DNA of 64,000 nt. Source: Blasia pusilla (lineage: Eukaryota > Marchantiophyta > Marchantiopsida > Blasiales). The position numbers and the translations under genes are program-made. The notes under the pieces are model-generated. The model saw only the letters and a program-made list of their open reading frames with translations, did no database searches and was not told the origin of the DNA. Each line of letters begins with the position of its first letter. Position 1 is the first letter of the stretch. Below are positions 1 to 12,199 of the stretch, one piece after another. The stretch is taken from positions 8,494,001 through 8,558,000 of the forward strand of contig CM114275.1 in the NCBI GenBank assembly GCA_050084515.1. Reading direction: 5' to 3'.

Positions 1-29
1 CGGGGGGGGGGAGAGAGTCGTGACATTAC

Positions 30-3000
30 CTCCTTTTTTCCTACTTGTGTGTAGAACTGATCTAATAGTGATCGTTTGGCCTCCCGTACTTGGCAATGCA
101 CTACAGCCTTGGGAATGGAGTTTCGGAGAAGATCACAAACCATACCAACATAAGATGCCACATTTGACCCTGCAGAGACCAGCATTTTTTTTATCAGCTA
201 CATCATCTACAGGCCATCATAATCTGCAGGCCACTTGACTGCAGTTCAGGAAATGGTTTCAAATTTTCCTACCAATTCTTCGTAGATGACCATCAGTGTA
301 CCGGTCCATGGAGGGAGCCCCAGGGTTCCCTCCTTTCTCTATCTCTTGCGGCAGCTTTCGGAAGAAGTCAACCGTCAAATAACTTGATTCCATCTCCACC
401 AATCTGATGGCAGTCTTTTTGCTCTCATCACGGAACTTTTCTAGTGATTCAATAGCAGCAGCTGCCAACTCTCCTTGAAGAGTTGGAAACCTCCTGAGTT
501 CCTGTATAAGAGTTTGACCGCCCAGTCATGTTATTCTGCAAACAACTTCACAAACCATGCCCACAAGTACAAACAAGAAAACAAACAACTAAAGGAATCC
601 CATTACGATTAAGCTCCCAGACATGAGAGTAAACTCAGTTCATGGTTAGAAAGATTCACCTGTGTTTCACCAACTGACTTCCTGACCAGATCCCTTAAAA
701 TTAAATGCACCTGAGAAGCAAAAGATTATCATTGGGTTTAACACTTGTATCAAACTCAAAACCACCTCATCAGTCTGGGATAAGAACACATACATCACTA
801 GCTATGAGAACAAATTCTTTGAACAGAAAATTCATGCTTGCAAGAAGTCAAGTGGAGTCAAGTGGACACACACACAGACTAGGGGACCTACCGCATCTAC
901 AACAGCCTCAGCTGGTCCTTTGAAGTAAGCCAATGAACTCTCAATCAGGCGACGATAACCCTGCTCTGGAGCAATAAGATGTGGTTGGTAACCATCAGCT
1001 TCCGACACAACTTTCCGCACATTTTGCATCGAGAGATGTTTGTCAAAAGGCAATCTCTTCAAAGCTGCTGGAAGCTGATTATCGAAAACCCCATAAATGC
1101 GTTCGCCTCCAGGCCGCCTGCCCATACAATATCATTAGTTACTGTGTCCTAAAGCGATATGAAACGTGTGGAGGTACAATATGAACATTTAAAGAGCCAG
1201 GTCTAGTTTCAACAAAAGATTCTCCTCACCCTCCATCAAGGTGATCCTTGAAAACATGGTCAAATGCCCTACACATCTCAAGTATGGTGTATAGTTGAGC
1301 CTGTACAGAACATGTCAGGTTTGTCAGTTCCTAACCACTGAGAGAAAGCATCGACATAAGCTGCACAAATAAGTTGTAAAGTCAACAGATTGTGAATCAA
1401 GTGGTACTAATGAATTTCCATTAAAAAAAAAACTTATTTTACAGAAAAAGAGGGCAAAGTCTCCTAGAACTCTAGCATCCATTGGGTTGACGGCATTACC
1501 CCTGAGTCCACAGCAATTGGGCGCCCCAGAAGGTTCAGCTCATTCTCCAGGTCGTCAATGCTTTTATTGATTAGAGCTAAGATACTTGGTATCCGAGCCT
1601 TGATCACCGACTCTAAGTGCTATAACCAAACAATCAAGATTACAAGCATGAATCAGCATCAAAGCTGGATCAACATTTGCATCACTTGGTATGCAAGCCT
1701 TGATCACTCTGGGTAAGGCATAATCTCCATCAAGAATTAAGGATCTAAAATTATTTCTGATGGACGATAGCCTACTGTGATTTAAAGGATATTACCTTAG
1801 AGAGAAGCTTGCCAAGATACTCAGAACCCATCCGACTACCCAGGTGTGAGTAATCCGGGCTGTTCTGGAAATACTCACGCTCCCGTCGCCTAGCAGCAAG
1901 CATGTCGACACTCTTATTGATATCCTGTTGAGATCTGTTCACAACTCCAACCCAACCTAACTGCAACCGGTATGTGCGTCCTTCCAAGACCTGCTCATCC
2001 ATACCTTAATAATTTAGCTTCACCTGATAAACTTGCAAACGAAATTAAGGTCCACAAGATTACCACACTCTAACTCTTGAACCTTCATTACAGTGCCTTT
2101 AACATAGGAGAAGGCCAACAGAGTAGGTGTTTCCGACTTACATCAAGAGCATTCGTACCCTTGTCCATAAGATCCAGCTTTGTAGCCACTCCAAATGTGC
2201 GCTCGCCTTGAACAAGTTATGGCACAAGGTGTCAAATTAATACATTATAAAGACATACAATAATAAATCAGTATAACAGCAAGGCCCTAACCAAGAAGCA
2301 CACCAAAGTATATCAAATGTGATCGGACAAGTACTATATGGTCTGGTGTCTGGTAGCTTGTATAATTCAGGCACCCACCACTTGGATCAACTTCTCTAGC
2401 AATTTTGATAGCATCGGACGTTGCAATATCCTGATTCGCCGGAGACACAGCGAGAATGATGGAGTTCGGCTGCAAGTTGTCAAGTTAAGATAGGCAACTC
2501 CTAGTTAGTAAAGAATGTGCATCGAAACAGGTTCAAGCAAACTACTTGAATTTGATCATCAAACATAGAGGGCAGACCTAGAAACCTACCAAAATAGCTA
2601 AACTGGACAAGAAGCCCAGGTGTGATGTTCTGCAGGATGCACATAACGACTACTCACGACCAGTCTAACCATGGAAAAGGAGGGGTCAAGGTGGAGTGAA
2701 TTTAACATTACTTCAAGCGAAACGAACTAAGTGCAGCAGAAGACCTCAGCTCACCTTCTCTACATATGATCGAACCATATTCTCAATATCTCCCACAATG
2801 CTATCGGATTGTCCTTCTGCGAATTGAGAAGTCACAGTGAGTCCTGAGTTCTACTCTCAAATTTGGAAGTCAATGTGAAGAGTTCTGGGAAGAAGTTGAG
2901 CAAATGAAATGCAAATCAAGAATCTTGGGGCATTAAGTGCATGAACTTACCAACAGCAACTTTTGTCAGACCGGGAAGATCGATAAGGGTTAAATTAACC

Positions 3001-4889
3001 ACTGCAAGCACGAATCACCATCAGACTCAGGTTCACACATTTCAGAAAAATGCATACACTGAACGCACGCATTGAACTATTACTACTTCAAAAGGACGTG
3101 GGAGAGTGGTAGCAATCCACCCTTGAAGGAAGTTTCTGTTACCATTTGGAGAGTAAACGGTAAGGTGAATTGGAACTGGAGAGATTCCCTTGGTTCGACC
3201 AGTAATTCTGTCAGTCTCATCGGAAATCTCCTTCCTGACAAGAGCTGCAAAGAAGCACCGGAACCACAATCCATTGAGTTGGCTGAACGCATGGACGGCT
3301 TGGTAGTAAAATAGGTGAGATTTTAAACCATTTCATGATGAGTGTCCGGATTAGTTATTAAACTGTCTTCATTTGCTCTTAGCTTTACACTATGATTAAA
3401 TAGCATCAAAAGCTGGCTTGCAAGTTATCATGCCGAGCTCAAAGCATATTGGTGTGGAAGTAGCCATGTATTATATCCATTCTTGATAAACTTTACAAGC
3501 CGAAAGTGCTCAAGTTTTTCCAAGTCCTTCAACTCCAACTCACCTTGAAAGTTTAAGATTGTGAAGAACCAACTACCTTAGATACGCCTCCAAGCGAAGG
3601 CATACATACCCTCTGAGTTAGGAGAAACCTCCGATACTACTAAACGACCAGGAGATACTTGGTACCAATTTCGATGCAATGATTAGAACCACCGACACAC
3701 CAATGCGACATCGAAGTCTAATTGACATCTGATATTCCATCCATTCCTTGAACTTCCTGAGTTTGGAAATGCAGCACCGAAAATCAGAGACCTTGCTGGC
3801 GTTCATATGCCAGATGGACGTTCGCCGCATTAAAATTGAGTTATTACTTAACTCTCGAGACCAGTGGCTCCACACGTCATAGCTACATAGTAATTGACGA
3901 GTATTCACGACGACACAATCAACAATACATACCGAAGTCCTCGAACCTTTTCCTGGGAGCATGAAGAAACTCGGCATATTCCCTCGTTCCTGGGTCGGTC
4001 TTTTGCAACTGTAAAACAAGAGGCCGTCTGGTGACAATGCCTGCCAGAAATGACAACACATACAAACCTGAGCTCACAAAGCCTCCTTCCAACCCCATCT
4101 CGACCGACCATTATGGCACGTGCCCTCCAAATTGAGATGAATAACTCCTACTGACATGCTCAATAACAGATCTGCGGAAACTCATTGCAATGTCGAAATG
4201 CTCGAAAGGATGTCAAGAGTTTAAAGTCACCTGATCCACGAGGGAGAAAATCTCTCCCTACGATGCTCTCCAGGACAGAAGACTTTCCCGAGCTCTGTTC
4301 CAATAAGACACAGGTGGAGGGAAATTGTCAACCAACACCGCTCGCATTGTGAGAAGACTTTAACTAACCTTCCCGGCACGCAACGAGGTCAAAAAACTAC
4401 GAAAACTGGACCGAACTGCGAGAAGGTAGATTAATGGGGGGGGGCAGTCTCGAACAGAATACTATCCGTAATACGAAGTGATCAGTTCAGTCGAGCCCCA
4501 TCACTATCCTGCGGCGGTCGTCGTGGACCAACCAAAAGAACACACCTAATGGTACGAAGGACGAGATCTGAATGAATAATCGGTCCACATTGCTGTCCTC
4601 GTGCGGCCATCACTTCAAAAACCAAGCAAGGCACGCAAAGGGACAAGGCGAGGTCCGCCAGTCATCAACAAACCCCCTGTCTACTTCGTTACGTTGCACC
4701 AACCCGAGCTCGACTATTCCCGAACCATGGATTCACAAAAAATAACCCTACCTGTCCTCCCACCACGACCACAGACGGCAATGCCTCCCACAGACTTCCA
4801 AGAGCATTCTCGCCTCCATGGTCTCCGAGGACAGTGCACGCTCTCTGAATTCTGTTAACCAAGCCTATCAAACCATCCATTCTCACCAC
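30..4889 (-). CDS. DRP1: Dynamin-related GTPase, DRP1 class (multi-exon, 3' end off window)
   Basis: Plant DRP1 proteins are large GTPases that polymerise on membranes in clathrin-mediated endocytosis and cell-plate formation. Fifteen exons read on the minus strand with GT/AG borders and consistent phase: 4752-4889, 4231-4294, 3933-4040, 3143-3244, 2951-3001, 2755-2816, 2379-2469, 2142-2206, 1796-1990, 1500-1619, 1230-1300, 892-1117, 660-710, 273-501, 30-169. Exon 1 gives [16 protein letters not shown] and ends at VVVVGGQ; exon 2 completes the P-loop (SSGKSS). Exon 5 holds the G3 motif DLPG, exon 8 the G4 motif TKLD, and exon 9 WVGVVNRSQ. Exons 12-15 match the middle and GED regions ([57 protein letters not shown]). 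No stop or frameshift was seen, so the gene looks functional. The last GED exon(s) lie left of base 1. ATG at 4889 or 4880 could start translation. Confidence 0.95.
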
Positions 4890-5560
4890 TCGCTCCGATC
4901 CCCGGTACTAGAAATACAGAACTAGAAACTCGTAGTAGCAGCAGAGGCTCCACAGATGTGCCAGCGCCTCCCGTCCTCTCGAGCAGAACGCGCAAGCATC
5001 AACGAGGATCTCCTCTGCGAGCGGAGAGCAAAAGCGTGCTGCTGCTGCTGCTGGTTACCTCCCCCGGTAGGTGGTGTGCGAATGCACAGGAGGAGGAAAT
5101 AAACGAAGAACTAGAAAGCGGGATCCATCCACATGTGTTCTTTCTCACTTCCGGTCGTCCGGCAGCGGGCCCACGTCATCACTTGCCGCCTCCCGATGGC
5201 TCGAAGCCTCGAACGGCAGCGCCCCTGGCCCGGCGAGCCCCGCCTCCCGTGACCTTCGGGACCGGTCGCTCTGCCGTCCTTGTTTAAGACTGCAGGACGA
5301 AGCGGAAGAACCGCAGGATTCCATTCCGGACTGGGAGAGAATTTCCTTACACGATAACGCTAAACCCTTCGAGCTCTTCATGGTCCATGTGCGGGACAAC
5401 AATGAAGAGTCGACCGATAATTGAGGCGGTCCTGGACGGGTTCGGACCGGAGTCCGGAAGCGGCTATCCCGGAAATCCAAAGGTATGAACGGAATGTTCG
5501 TCTTGTCCGGACGCGCGCGCTCTTGCCTATCTGTCAATGAGCGCGGCCTAGAATAGATCT
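4890..5560 (-). promoter_or_regulatory. GC-rich upstream region of the DRP1 gene
   Basis: This segment lies directly upstream of the DRP1 start and is much richer in G+C than the DNA beyond about 5.58 kb. It contains a short CTG run at 5038-5053. Several overlapping open frames on both strands (for example 4958-5287, 5071-5424 and 5145-5537) have low-complexity translations typical of GC-rich DNA. I infer 5' leader and promoter sequence; no specific core element can be assigned. Confidence 0.4.
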
Positions 5561-5757
5561 CTAGATGGTTATGGGACTCTAAATAAAATTTATTTTTAGG
5601 GTTTAGGGTTTATTTTTTTTAAAGTTATGATGAACTAGATTGAAAAGGTGGAGAATAGGAAACTCATTTTAAGAATGTACAAAGACCACAACATAATTTA
5701 TTAATGGCACGTAATTAGATGCCCTAACATATATCATGGTTGATATTGAGGCATAGT

Positions 5758-5921
5758 GATAGGTAGATGAAGTCTATAGAATTCATGGTGTTCATAAGTA
5801 GTAATGTCATATTGATAGGTAGATAAAGTCTATAGAATTCATGGTGTTCATAAGTGACAATGTCATATTGATAGGTAAATAAAATCTATAGAATTCATGT
5901 TGTTCATAAGTAAAAATGTAA
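5758..5921. repeat. Three-copy tandem repeat, 56-bp period
   Basis: The unit beginning gataggtaga recurs at 5758, 5814 and 5870, each followed by tctatagaattcatg and gttcataagt. The third unit is the most diverged. The array is a local minisatellite. Confidence 0.9.
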
Positions 5922-6165
5922 GGTAATAAGATATGTTTAAAGCATAGTCGGATGTTAGAGTAAGTTTGAGAATAATGAAACACCATGATGGGAAAAACCT
6001 TTTGTGGTAATTAGTGCTAGAGCAATTGAATGTAATCATTTAGAATGCAATGAAAAAAGGAAGAGTTGTATATGAAATGAGGCAGTATTAATTTGAAGAG
6101 AGCAGGTTGCAAACATGCATTGGCGGCATCTTAAGTAGACTGATATTCATGATATGTGGTACTTG

Positions 6166-6169
<4 letters not shown>

Positions 6170-6209
<40 letters not shown>
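6170..6209. repeat. (GA)n microsatellite
   Basis: About twenty uninterrupted GA dinucleotides. Confidence 0.97.
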
Positions 6210-6212
<3 letters not shown>

Positions 6213-7551
6213 TACATAGATTTGTACCAGCTGTTGATGTTTATGGGTTGTTTGTGAGTATGCAGATGTGAATAAACGTGTTAATGCATCAATTGAAGTG
6301 ACTTGTGATGCAAGTAGTTAGTTCACTCATCAGAATTAAATGGAAAATTTCATATGAAGGAACACGTAGAGGAAAGCACCAGCGTAGCCTTCAGTTAGGA
6401 TTTGAATGTTACGTATGTAAGTGTAGGTAAAGCAATACATAAGAGGAACTTGAGATGCAAATAAGTTGTCCTTGGGTAATACACTAGAGATAATATTTTA
6501 GTAAAGCAATTGAAACATCGAAGAGCTAAGTGGTACATTGCTCATTGTAGGTGCTCAACAGGCTCATTGCAACATATAAAAAATCAGAGTTAAGTTGAAT
6601 GCAGACGCATTTAAATACTGATAAAAGAGGAATCATATTAAGGACATAAGTAGATGAACTTCAAGGGAATGATAAGTAACTGCACGAAAGCATCAGACTT
6701 AGTGTAGTAAAAAAAAATGAACTGAGTTGACTAAATATAAAGTACTCAGTCCATCTTAGCCCAGAGTGTTGGATGAATCTAAAACTTTCAAATATGCACA
6801 GCAATAGGCTGATAACATTTGGCATTTGACAAAAATACACTGTAGATTAAGGATAGCAATAGAAAGTAATGGATACTTTCCAACTGTGCTAGATAAAGTA
6901 ATACAAAGCCGTAGCTGCCTAAAACATAAGTTAGAAAAATAGATATAGAAATGGCCAAAAGATTATCATTAAGTGTATCTTGAGTTCCTCTCATGCATAA
7001 TTAGCAAAACTACAGAGTTATGAAATAATAGGCGACATGTGAAAAATACTTGTGCCATCAGAAAACAAAGTCTAATTGCACTACAAAGTGAAAATGCTCT
7101 TGAGTACGCTGTAGGTTACAGCTTGGATTCATGCTCAAATTGGACTGCTCTACTTAGGAACCTGTTTGGTGTAAAAAGATCATCTTGTACAGAGATACAA
7201 TCCATATATTAGAACAAGGTATTGAAAGGAATGATCAAAAGTGAGTAGTGCAGGTTTTAGAAGAAGTTCATGGTAGGCAAGAGTTGGACTTCATCTAAGA
7301 TGTGCACTTGCGCTTGCTGGGGGACTAGAGAGTAGAATTGTACTCAGAGCCAAAGTTGGAACCAGAGGCAAAGTCAGTTGGATTACCCAGCTAGAATTCA
7401 GCCTTAGGTTCAGTCGGTGTATCTGACCCAAGGATATGAGATAAGATGATCACATCATCAAACTCAAGTAACAAAGGGAAATGATTGGGGTTGTCAACAT
7501 CAATAGGTAATGGCTCAAACTCTGGTAACTGGCCATTATCCTCAACTACCT

Positions 7552-8401
7552 TCATTTTTCAGTTAGTTGGCTGGCCTTTGCTGAAGAGAGCTCAAGTAGC
7601 ATCTTCATAGGTAAATGCATTTGGTGTGTGAGTCCTTGCAAATGGTCTAGCCTGATTCTTCCTGAGATTATGTTGAAGAGTCTTGTTGCATCCTTTCTTG
7701 TGAGAGTAGTCTCCTTAAAGTCCATATTCTTGAACTTTAAGGCTTCTTTCTGAATGCGTGGCCAAAGAAGTCCAGAACTGAAGCATAAGTGTGTTGAGTA
7801 GTTGTGTAGGTCTGCATATAATGGATGTGAGCACAAATAAAAGAATTAATGAGTGGATGAGAAGTACTTGACGCAGGTGCATTCTTGTTGATACGAAAAA
7901 ATTTGGAATCCCAGATCTGCCCCTGGTTGATGAGTGACTGAATTTGCCTTCCAATAACTCCATGTTCCCAGAAAGCAGGAACCAAGCCTAGGTTATCCAT
8001 GTACTTTATCTTATTCTTAGTCAGGAAGATAAATCGTGGCTTGTATTCCTCAGGTTCAAACTTGATATCACCGAGGATCATGCTTGCAAAATCAAGGTAG
8101 CTTAAAGGCACCTGGCGATAGGAGGTTAGAAGAGAATTTAGATAAACAGGGTATAGAGGGGTTAGGAGAGTACCTTTGGTATGCCCCTTTCCTGCCGATG
8201 ATGGTCATTTGCAGACTTCACAACTGGTAGTGGATTTGGATTAGGTTCATGCTCAAATAGTGGGAGTTGCGCTTGTTGCAGGACTTGAGATGAAACTCGT
8301 CCAACACATCCCCTGCTTGAGTTGGTTCGTGATGACATCTTGCAAAAGCTGCAATGAGAATCCAGCAGGTTATGTGTGTTGACCCAGAATAGAGAAATCA
8401 T
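7552..8401 (-). pseudogene. Unrecognised coding-like fragments downstream of the Helitron helicase
   Basis: Overlapping minus-strand open frames at 7737-8111, 7552-7836 and 8162-8401 follow the helicase. The 124-residue piece contains FEPEEYKPRFIFLTKNKIKY. I do not recognise a family. Position after the helicase suggests either a Helitron accessory region or a host fragment captured by the element. I cannot distinguish these, and it may not be coding. Confidence 0.3.
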
Positions 8402-8416
8402 AAGGCTGGAGCATAC

Positions 8417-9723
8417 CTAGTATACGGGCTTGCTTCTGGTTTTCACACGTGATAAAATAACATATGCTAGGCCATAGGCAAATATAGACTTGATAACCAA
8501 TAAACATGGGCCAACTCTTGTGGACCCTTGGCTTTTGTGAGCTATCATGGCATAACCTAAAACTAGAGGAAAGGTCCTTTTAGTGTACTTCTCAATTGAA
8601 TTGTACCTTAGTGTAGAAAAGTTGGTCTTAGCTAGTAATTGCAACATATTTGTTGTTTGAATCAAGCTTGACAATAATTTTAACTAGGACATTGTCCTCA
8701 TAAAAAAGATCAGATACTGAAACAATAGAGCCATTCGCTGCTTGCATCTTTAAGTTTACATTTGAAGTCAGCATAACTTTGCAGTGCTTAGCAATAAAAG
8801 TGAGTTGATGGAAAGAAGAATCATTGATCCAAGAAGTGAATTGAGTAGATGAAGGTGCATCAGTAAGTACACCAACCTTAACAATGGAAGCATCACCGAA
8901 GATTCTCCTTAATGCAACCAAGTTAAAAACTGATACATCTTCACAATGCGTACAAATGAGTGTTATATCTGATGATACATAATCAGTTGCCTCATTCTCA
9001 GAGGCAAAGCAAGGTCCAAGGCATTCAAGTATCTGAGATTCAGTTGGCATACTTGTCCTGATTGAGTTTAGAAAAGTACTAAAAGGAGGATCTTCAGAAT
9101 GTGCATAGGTGTAGTCATTTGGTACAATTTAACAGATGTAAACAGTGGTGAGGAGCTGATATGGCAGCTTCTGCAACATGAAGAAGTCCTACGATTGCAC
9201 ACAGGTGGTAGTTGACAAAGATCTCCAACTAGTACTAATAGCTTACTAGCAAAAGGCTTGGTAACAGCACTGCGTGAGACTTCATGTATACACATAGTTA
9301 TAACTTGGAGGAGCTTGTATGTTAGCATTGAGAACTCATCAATAACAACAACCTGAGCAGATGTAAGCCTCACATAAGAATCTAAAGTAGCATGCATTGC
9401 TCGTAGATCACCACGAGTAGGAATAGCAAACGCTAAATGAATTGTAGTTGCTTGTGAATGGAGACGAGCAGCTGCAATACCTGTGGTTGCAGTTAGTAGT
9501 GGATCTATTTTTTTGAAGACCAGTATTTGTACATGAATTGTATAAAGAAGGATTTGCCACAACCAGGAGGACCTGAGAGGATAATTAGACCAGATTGTAT
9601 ATCTCTAAATTTGTGGAAAAGAAGAAGATGCTCTTTGTTTGGTACCCTTGGGTCAGCGTCATGATCTTGTGCATCTTGAAATAATTCTGAGGCATGTTCA
9701 ATAACAGGTGCAGGAAACAACAT
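8417..9723 (-). pseudogene. Helitron Pif1-like helicase remnant
   Basis: Fragments in several frames give Pif1-family helicase motifs in order: Walker A LSGPPGCGKSF near 9550-9573, motif Ia TATTGIAAARL, Walker B VVIDEFSML, LVGDLCQLPPV, and the C-terminal motif AMIAHKSQGST followed by AYVILSRVKT. In Helitrons this domain unwinds DNA and is fused to the replicase. Frameshifts near 9560 and 9050 and a further break near 8640 inactivate it. Confidence 0.9.
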
Positions 9724-9850
9724 GTTGGTTAAATCAGCTAATAACTCAGCTTGTAGTATGCTTGTAGCTTTAACAAGAATCTCAACTTCATGAACTGGGC
9801 TCCAAAAATTTCGAAGTGTATGGGACTTAATTAAACTTCATCTAGACCTT

Positions 9851-11357
9851 CTAGACAAGACACTTGGCCGTCTCTGTATCTATATCTAAAGAGCCAGTCG
9901 GTTCAAATTTGAGATCATATTTTAGTAAGTAGAATGACCAATCTACATTAGTAACTCTATGAATGTTCGTGTGAGCTCCCCATAAAACTAAGAGTAGTGG
10001 ATGATAAGGAATTACATTGCGATGTTCAAGTGATGGTCTATAATAGGTCCATTTTATAGTAGTAGAATCAATGAACGGATAAGGGCTAGGATTTATACTA
10101 CTAGGGAACCCAAGCCTGCAGTAAGGCTTGCTCGATTTTCTCCTGACAATGCAAACTCCCTCTTTGCATTTATGGAGTTGTTTATGCAACACTAAGTCTA
10201 GAAGAAGTTCAGATGCCTATTTGTTAACTTGAAGTTGTGCCATGTAACTTGGTGTTGGTGTGCTAGCTGTAGGAATGTAAGAGCAAATTTCTGAAGTTAC
10301 TCGACCTAATTCGGGTGCATCTATCCACAGTATCATATGGCAGTGTAGACTACCCCTAACCTACAATTCATCATGTATAAGATAGTCGTGAACTTTTCCA
10401 AGTAACTGAGGACCATAAAATATGAAGGATGAAAGGAACGAATGAATCCTGGCGTGGAACAGTTGAGCGCACTCAGTTGGAGCATCTCGCCAAGTAAAAG
10501 TTTGGTTAAACTTACTTACTATTGATTCTATATCTGCGAATTCAGACCATCTTGTAGCAGACACCTCATATGAAGTAAGAGTCAAGAATAAGTGGGGCAT
10601 TTCCCACTTGTGTACCATAGCCTTAAGATCTTTCAGATGCCGCCTATGCCAGCAAGGGCTACCTGGTATTTAAGGACTTACAGCTTACTTAGAGAGTATT
10701 CTTTAGAAAGGCTAGGCTTGTCCTTCTTGAGTTTTTCTAACTCTTTATTAAGTATGAATGTACGTGATTTTGAACATAAAGCAATAGACTAGCGTAATTG
10801 GTGCATTAGAAGTGCATATGGTTTGTACAATGAGAACATGCTAAACAACTTATGAGATCGATTACATGTATAATGTGAAAAGGTACTAAAACCAAAGAAG
10901 TAGCCAGGATGGAAGGAAAAATGAATGGAAATGAAGTTGTCTCTATTGTTAGATTAACATCAAGAGATGCATCTGACGTGTCAGTGAGTAGATCAATCCT
11001 AGAGGAAGCACTTGAGCGCAGACAGATGCTGCCATTGTCATAAATGTCTGTAGAAGTCCTCCTCTGAACAGGCAGCGAGTAGGCTACATCTAGTAGGATA
11101 TTTAGGTCAGGGTGATAAGGGTCATGGTTCATGCTGTAAGTTACTTGGCCTTTCTCTTGAGATAACTTGAGTATGGTCTGTTCTGAAGATGGAGGTAGGA
11201 CGATCAAACCAGATGATGGGTTTGGCAACTCTATTAGGGTTCTATAATCGTGAAATAGTGGATTAACTTGCAGGTTAATGCACATAATTTGTCTTAAAAT
11301 AGATGATACATGTGAGTACTCATGACGTGCCCTGTTTGATTGGTTAAAGCCTATCAA
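9851..11357 (-). pseudogene. Helitron replicase (Rep, HUH/Y2) remnant
   Basis: Open pieces at 10806-11357, 10361-10618 and 9851-10192 resemble successive parts of Helitron replicase. The HUH metal-binding motif reads SLHCHMILWID, with the His-Cys-His codons at 10337-10345, just after an in-frame TAG. The Y2 motif YLLKYDLK lies at about 9908-9931 and carries both tyrosines that would nick and join DNA. The piece starting MVHKWEMPHLFLTLTSYEV matches the usual region upstream of HUH. Stops and frame changes separate the pieces, so it is non-functional. Confidence 0.85.
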
Positions 11358-11578
11358 ATATGTATTTTTATAAGTAATTTCATATGTAACCGTAAAAAAT
11401 AAAGTGTAATGCGAAGATAAGAAGGAAGAGTGAGGGGTTTTCCTATTTTAAAAATAAAGAGACATGAGGATTTTGAATAAGGAATAGTGAAGATTTTTTA
11501 TTTTTACTCTATTCTATTTTCAAGAAAAAAAAATAGCTCGGAAGAAATGGATTTTGGGATATTTTATAATTTATATTA

Positions 11579-11796
11579 CTAGTAAGATGCCCGTGCGATG
11601 CACGAAAAAAATAAGAAGGTGTTTGAAGAGATAGTGTATAGCCCGTGAAGGGAAGAGATTAATGATGTTGCACACAAATTCAAATTTTTTTCTTGTTGCC
11701 CATAGCATGTGGAATATCGTCTGGTTACCCAATTGCCACGTGTCAAACATATAAGTATTTACAAATCAAGAAGGCATTCTCTCATAATAATATAGA
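11579..11796 (-). mobile_element. Short non-autonomous Helitron, copy H1
   Basis: Read on the minus strand the element starts TCTATATTATTATGAGAG and ends GCACGGGCATCTTACTAG, with host A before and T after, the usual Helitron insertion between A and T. The near-palindromic gtgcgatgcac just inside the end forms the 3' hairpin. It is 218 bp with no coding capacity. It joins directly onto copy H2. Confidence 0.8.
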
Positions 11797-11986
11797 TGAG
11801 GTGCTCGTGCGATGCAAGGGAAATAAAAAAATGTTTAAAGAGCTAATGTATAGCCCGTGAAGGGAAGAGATTAATGATGCTCTATATAAATTCAATTTTT
11901 TCTCTTACTGCCCGTAGCATGTGAAAAAATTTCTTGTTGCTGAGGTGTTTGCAAATCAAGAAGACACTCTCCCATAATAATATAGA
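11797..11986 (-). mobile_element. Short non-autonomous Helitron, copy H2 (tandem with H1)
   Basis: A second copy of the family follows H1 head-to-tail. Its 3' end lacks CTAG and reads directly gaggtgctcgtgcgatgcaa from the H1 start, while its 5' TC end is at 11985-11986. The interior shares agcccgtgaagggaagagat with H1. Confidence 0.75.
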
Positions 11987-12199
11987 TTGTGGGAGAGGGC
12001 CTTCTTGATTTGCACATACCTCTGTGTTTGACATGTGGTAACTGGGTAGCAAGAAAATATTTCACATTTTATGAGCAGCAAGAAAAAAAATTTGAATTTG
12101 TGTTCGGCATTATTAATCCCTTCCCTTTACGAACTATACACTAACAAAAACTCTTAAAATATTCTGTATTTCCTGTGCATCGCACGGACACCTTACTAG
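11987..12199 (+). mobile_element. Short non-autonomous Helitron, copy H3 (inverted relative to H2)
   Basis: This copy runs on the plus strand, slightly truncated at its 5' end, and finishes with tgcatcgcacggacacctta then CTAG at 12196-12199 and host T. It meets H2 head-to-head, so 11579-12199 is a composite of two tandem and one inverted unit. Confidence 0.75.

Larger units (their letters stand above)
5561..7540. other. AT-rich intergenic DNA, no gene recognised
   Basis: Only short chance open frames occur here. Base composition falls sharply from the GC-rich DRP1 upstream region. The stretch holds the tandem repeat at 5758-5921 and a GA microsatellite at 6170-6209, and otherwise nothing I can name. 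Confidence 0.7.
7552..11357 (-). mobile_element. Decayed autonomous Helitron (RepHel-type)
   Basis: In order on the minus strand this segment contains Helitron-like N-terminal sequence, an HUH replicase motif, a Y2 tyrosine motif and a Pif1-family helicase, the defining content of rolling-circle Helitron transposons. The reading frame is broken many times, so the element cannot encode its transposase. Clear terminal TC and CTAG ends belonging to this large element were not found, so the limits are those of recognisable coding sequence. Short non-autonomous Helitrons begin about 220 bp beyond its 5' side. Confidence 0.85.

Noticed and set aside
832-1125. Small separate minus-strand genes suggested by single open frames between 259 and 3269
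   Set aside because: They are individual exons of one DRP1 gene, joined by phase-consistent GT/AG introns.
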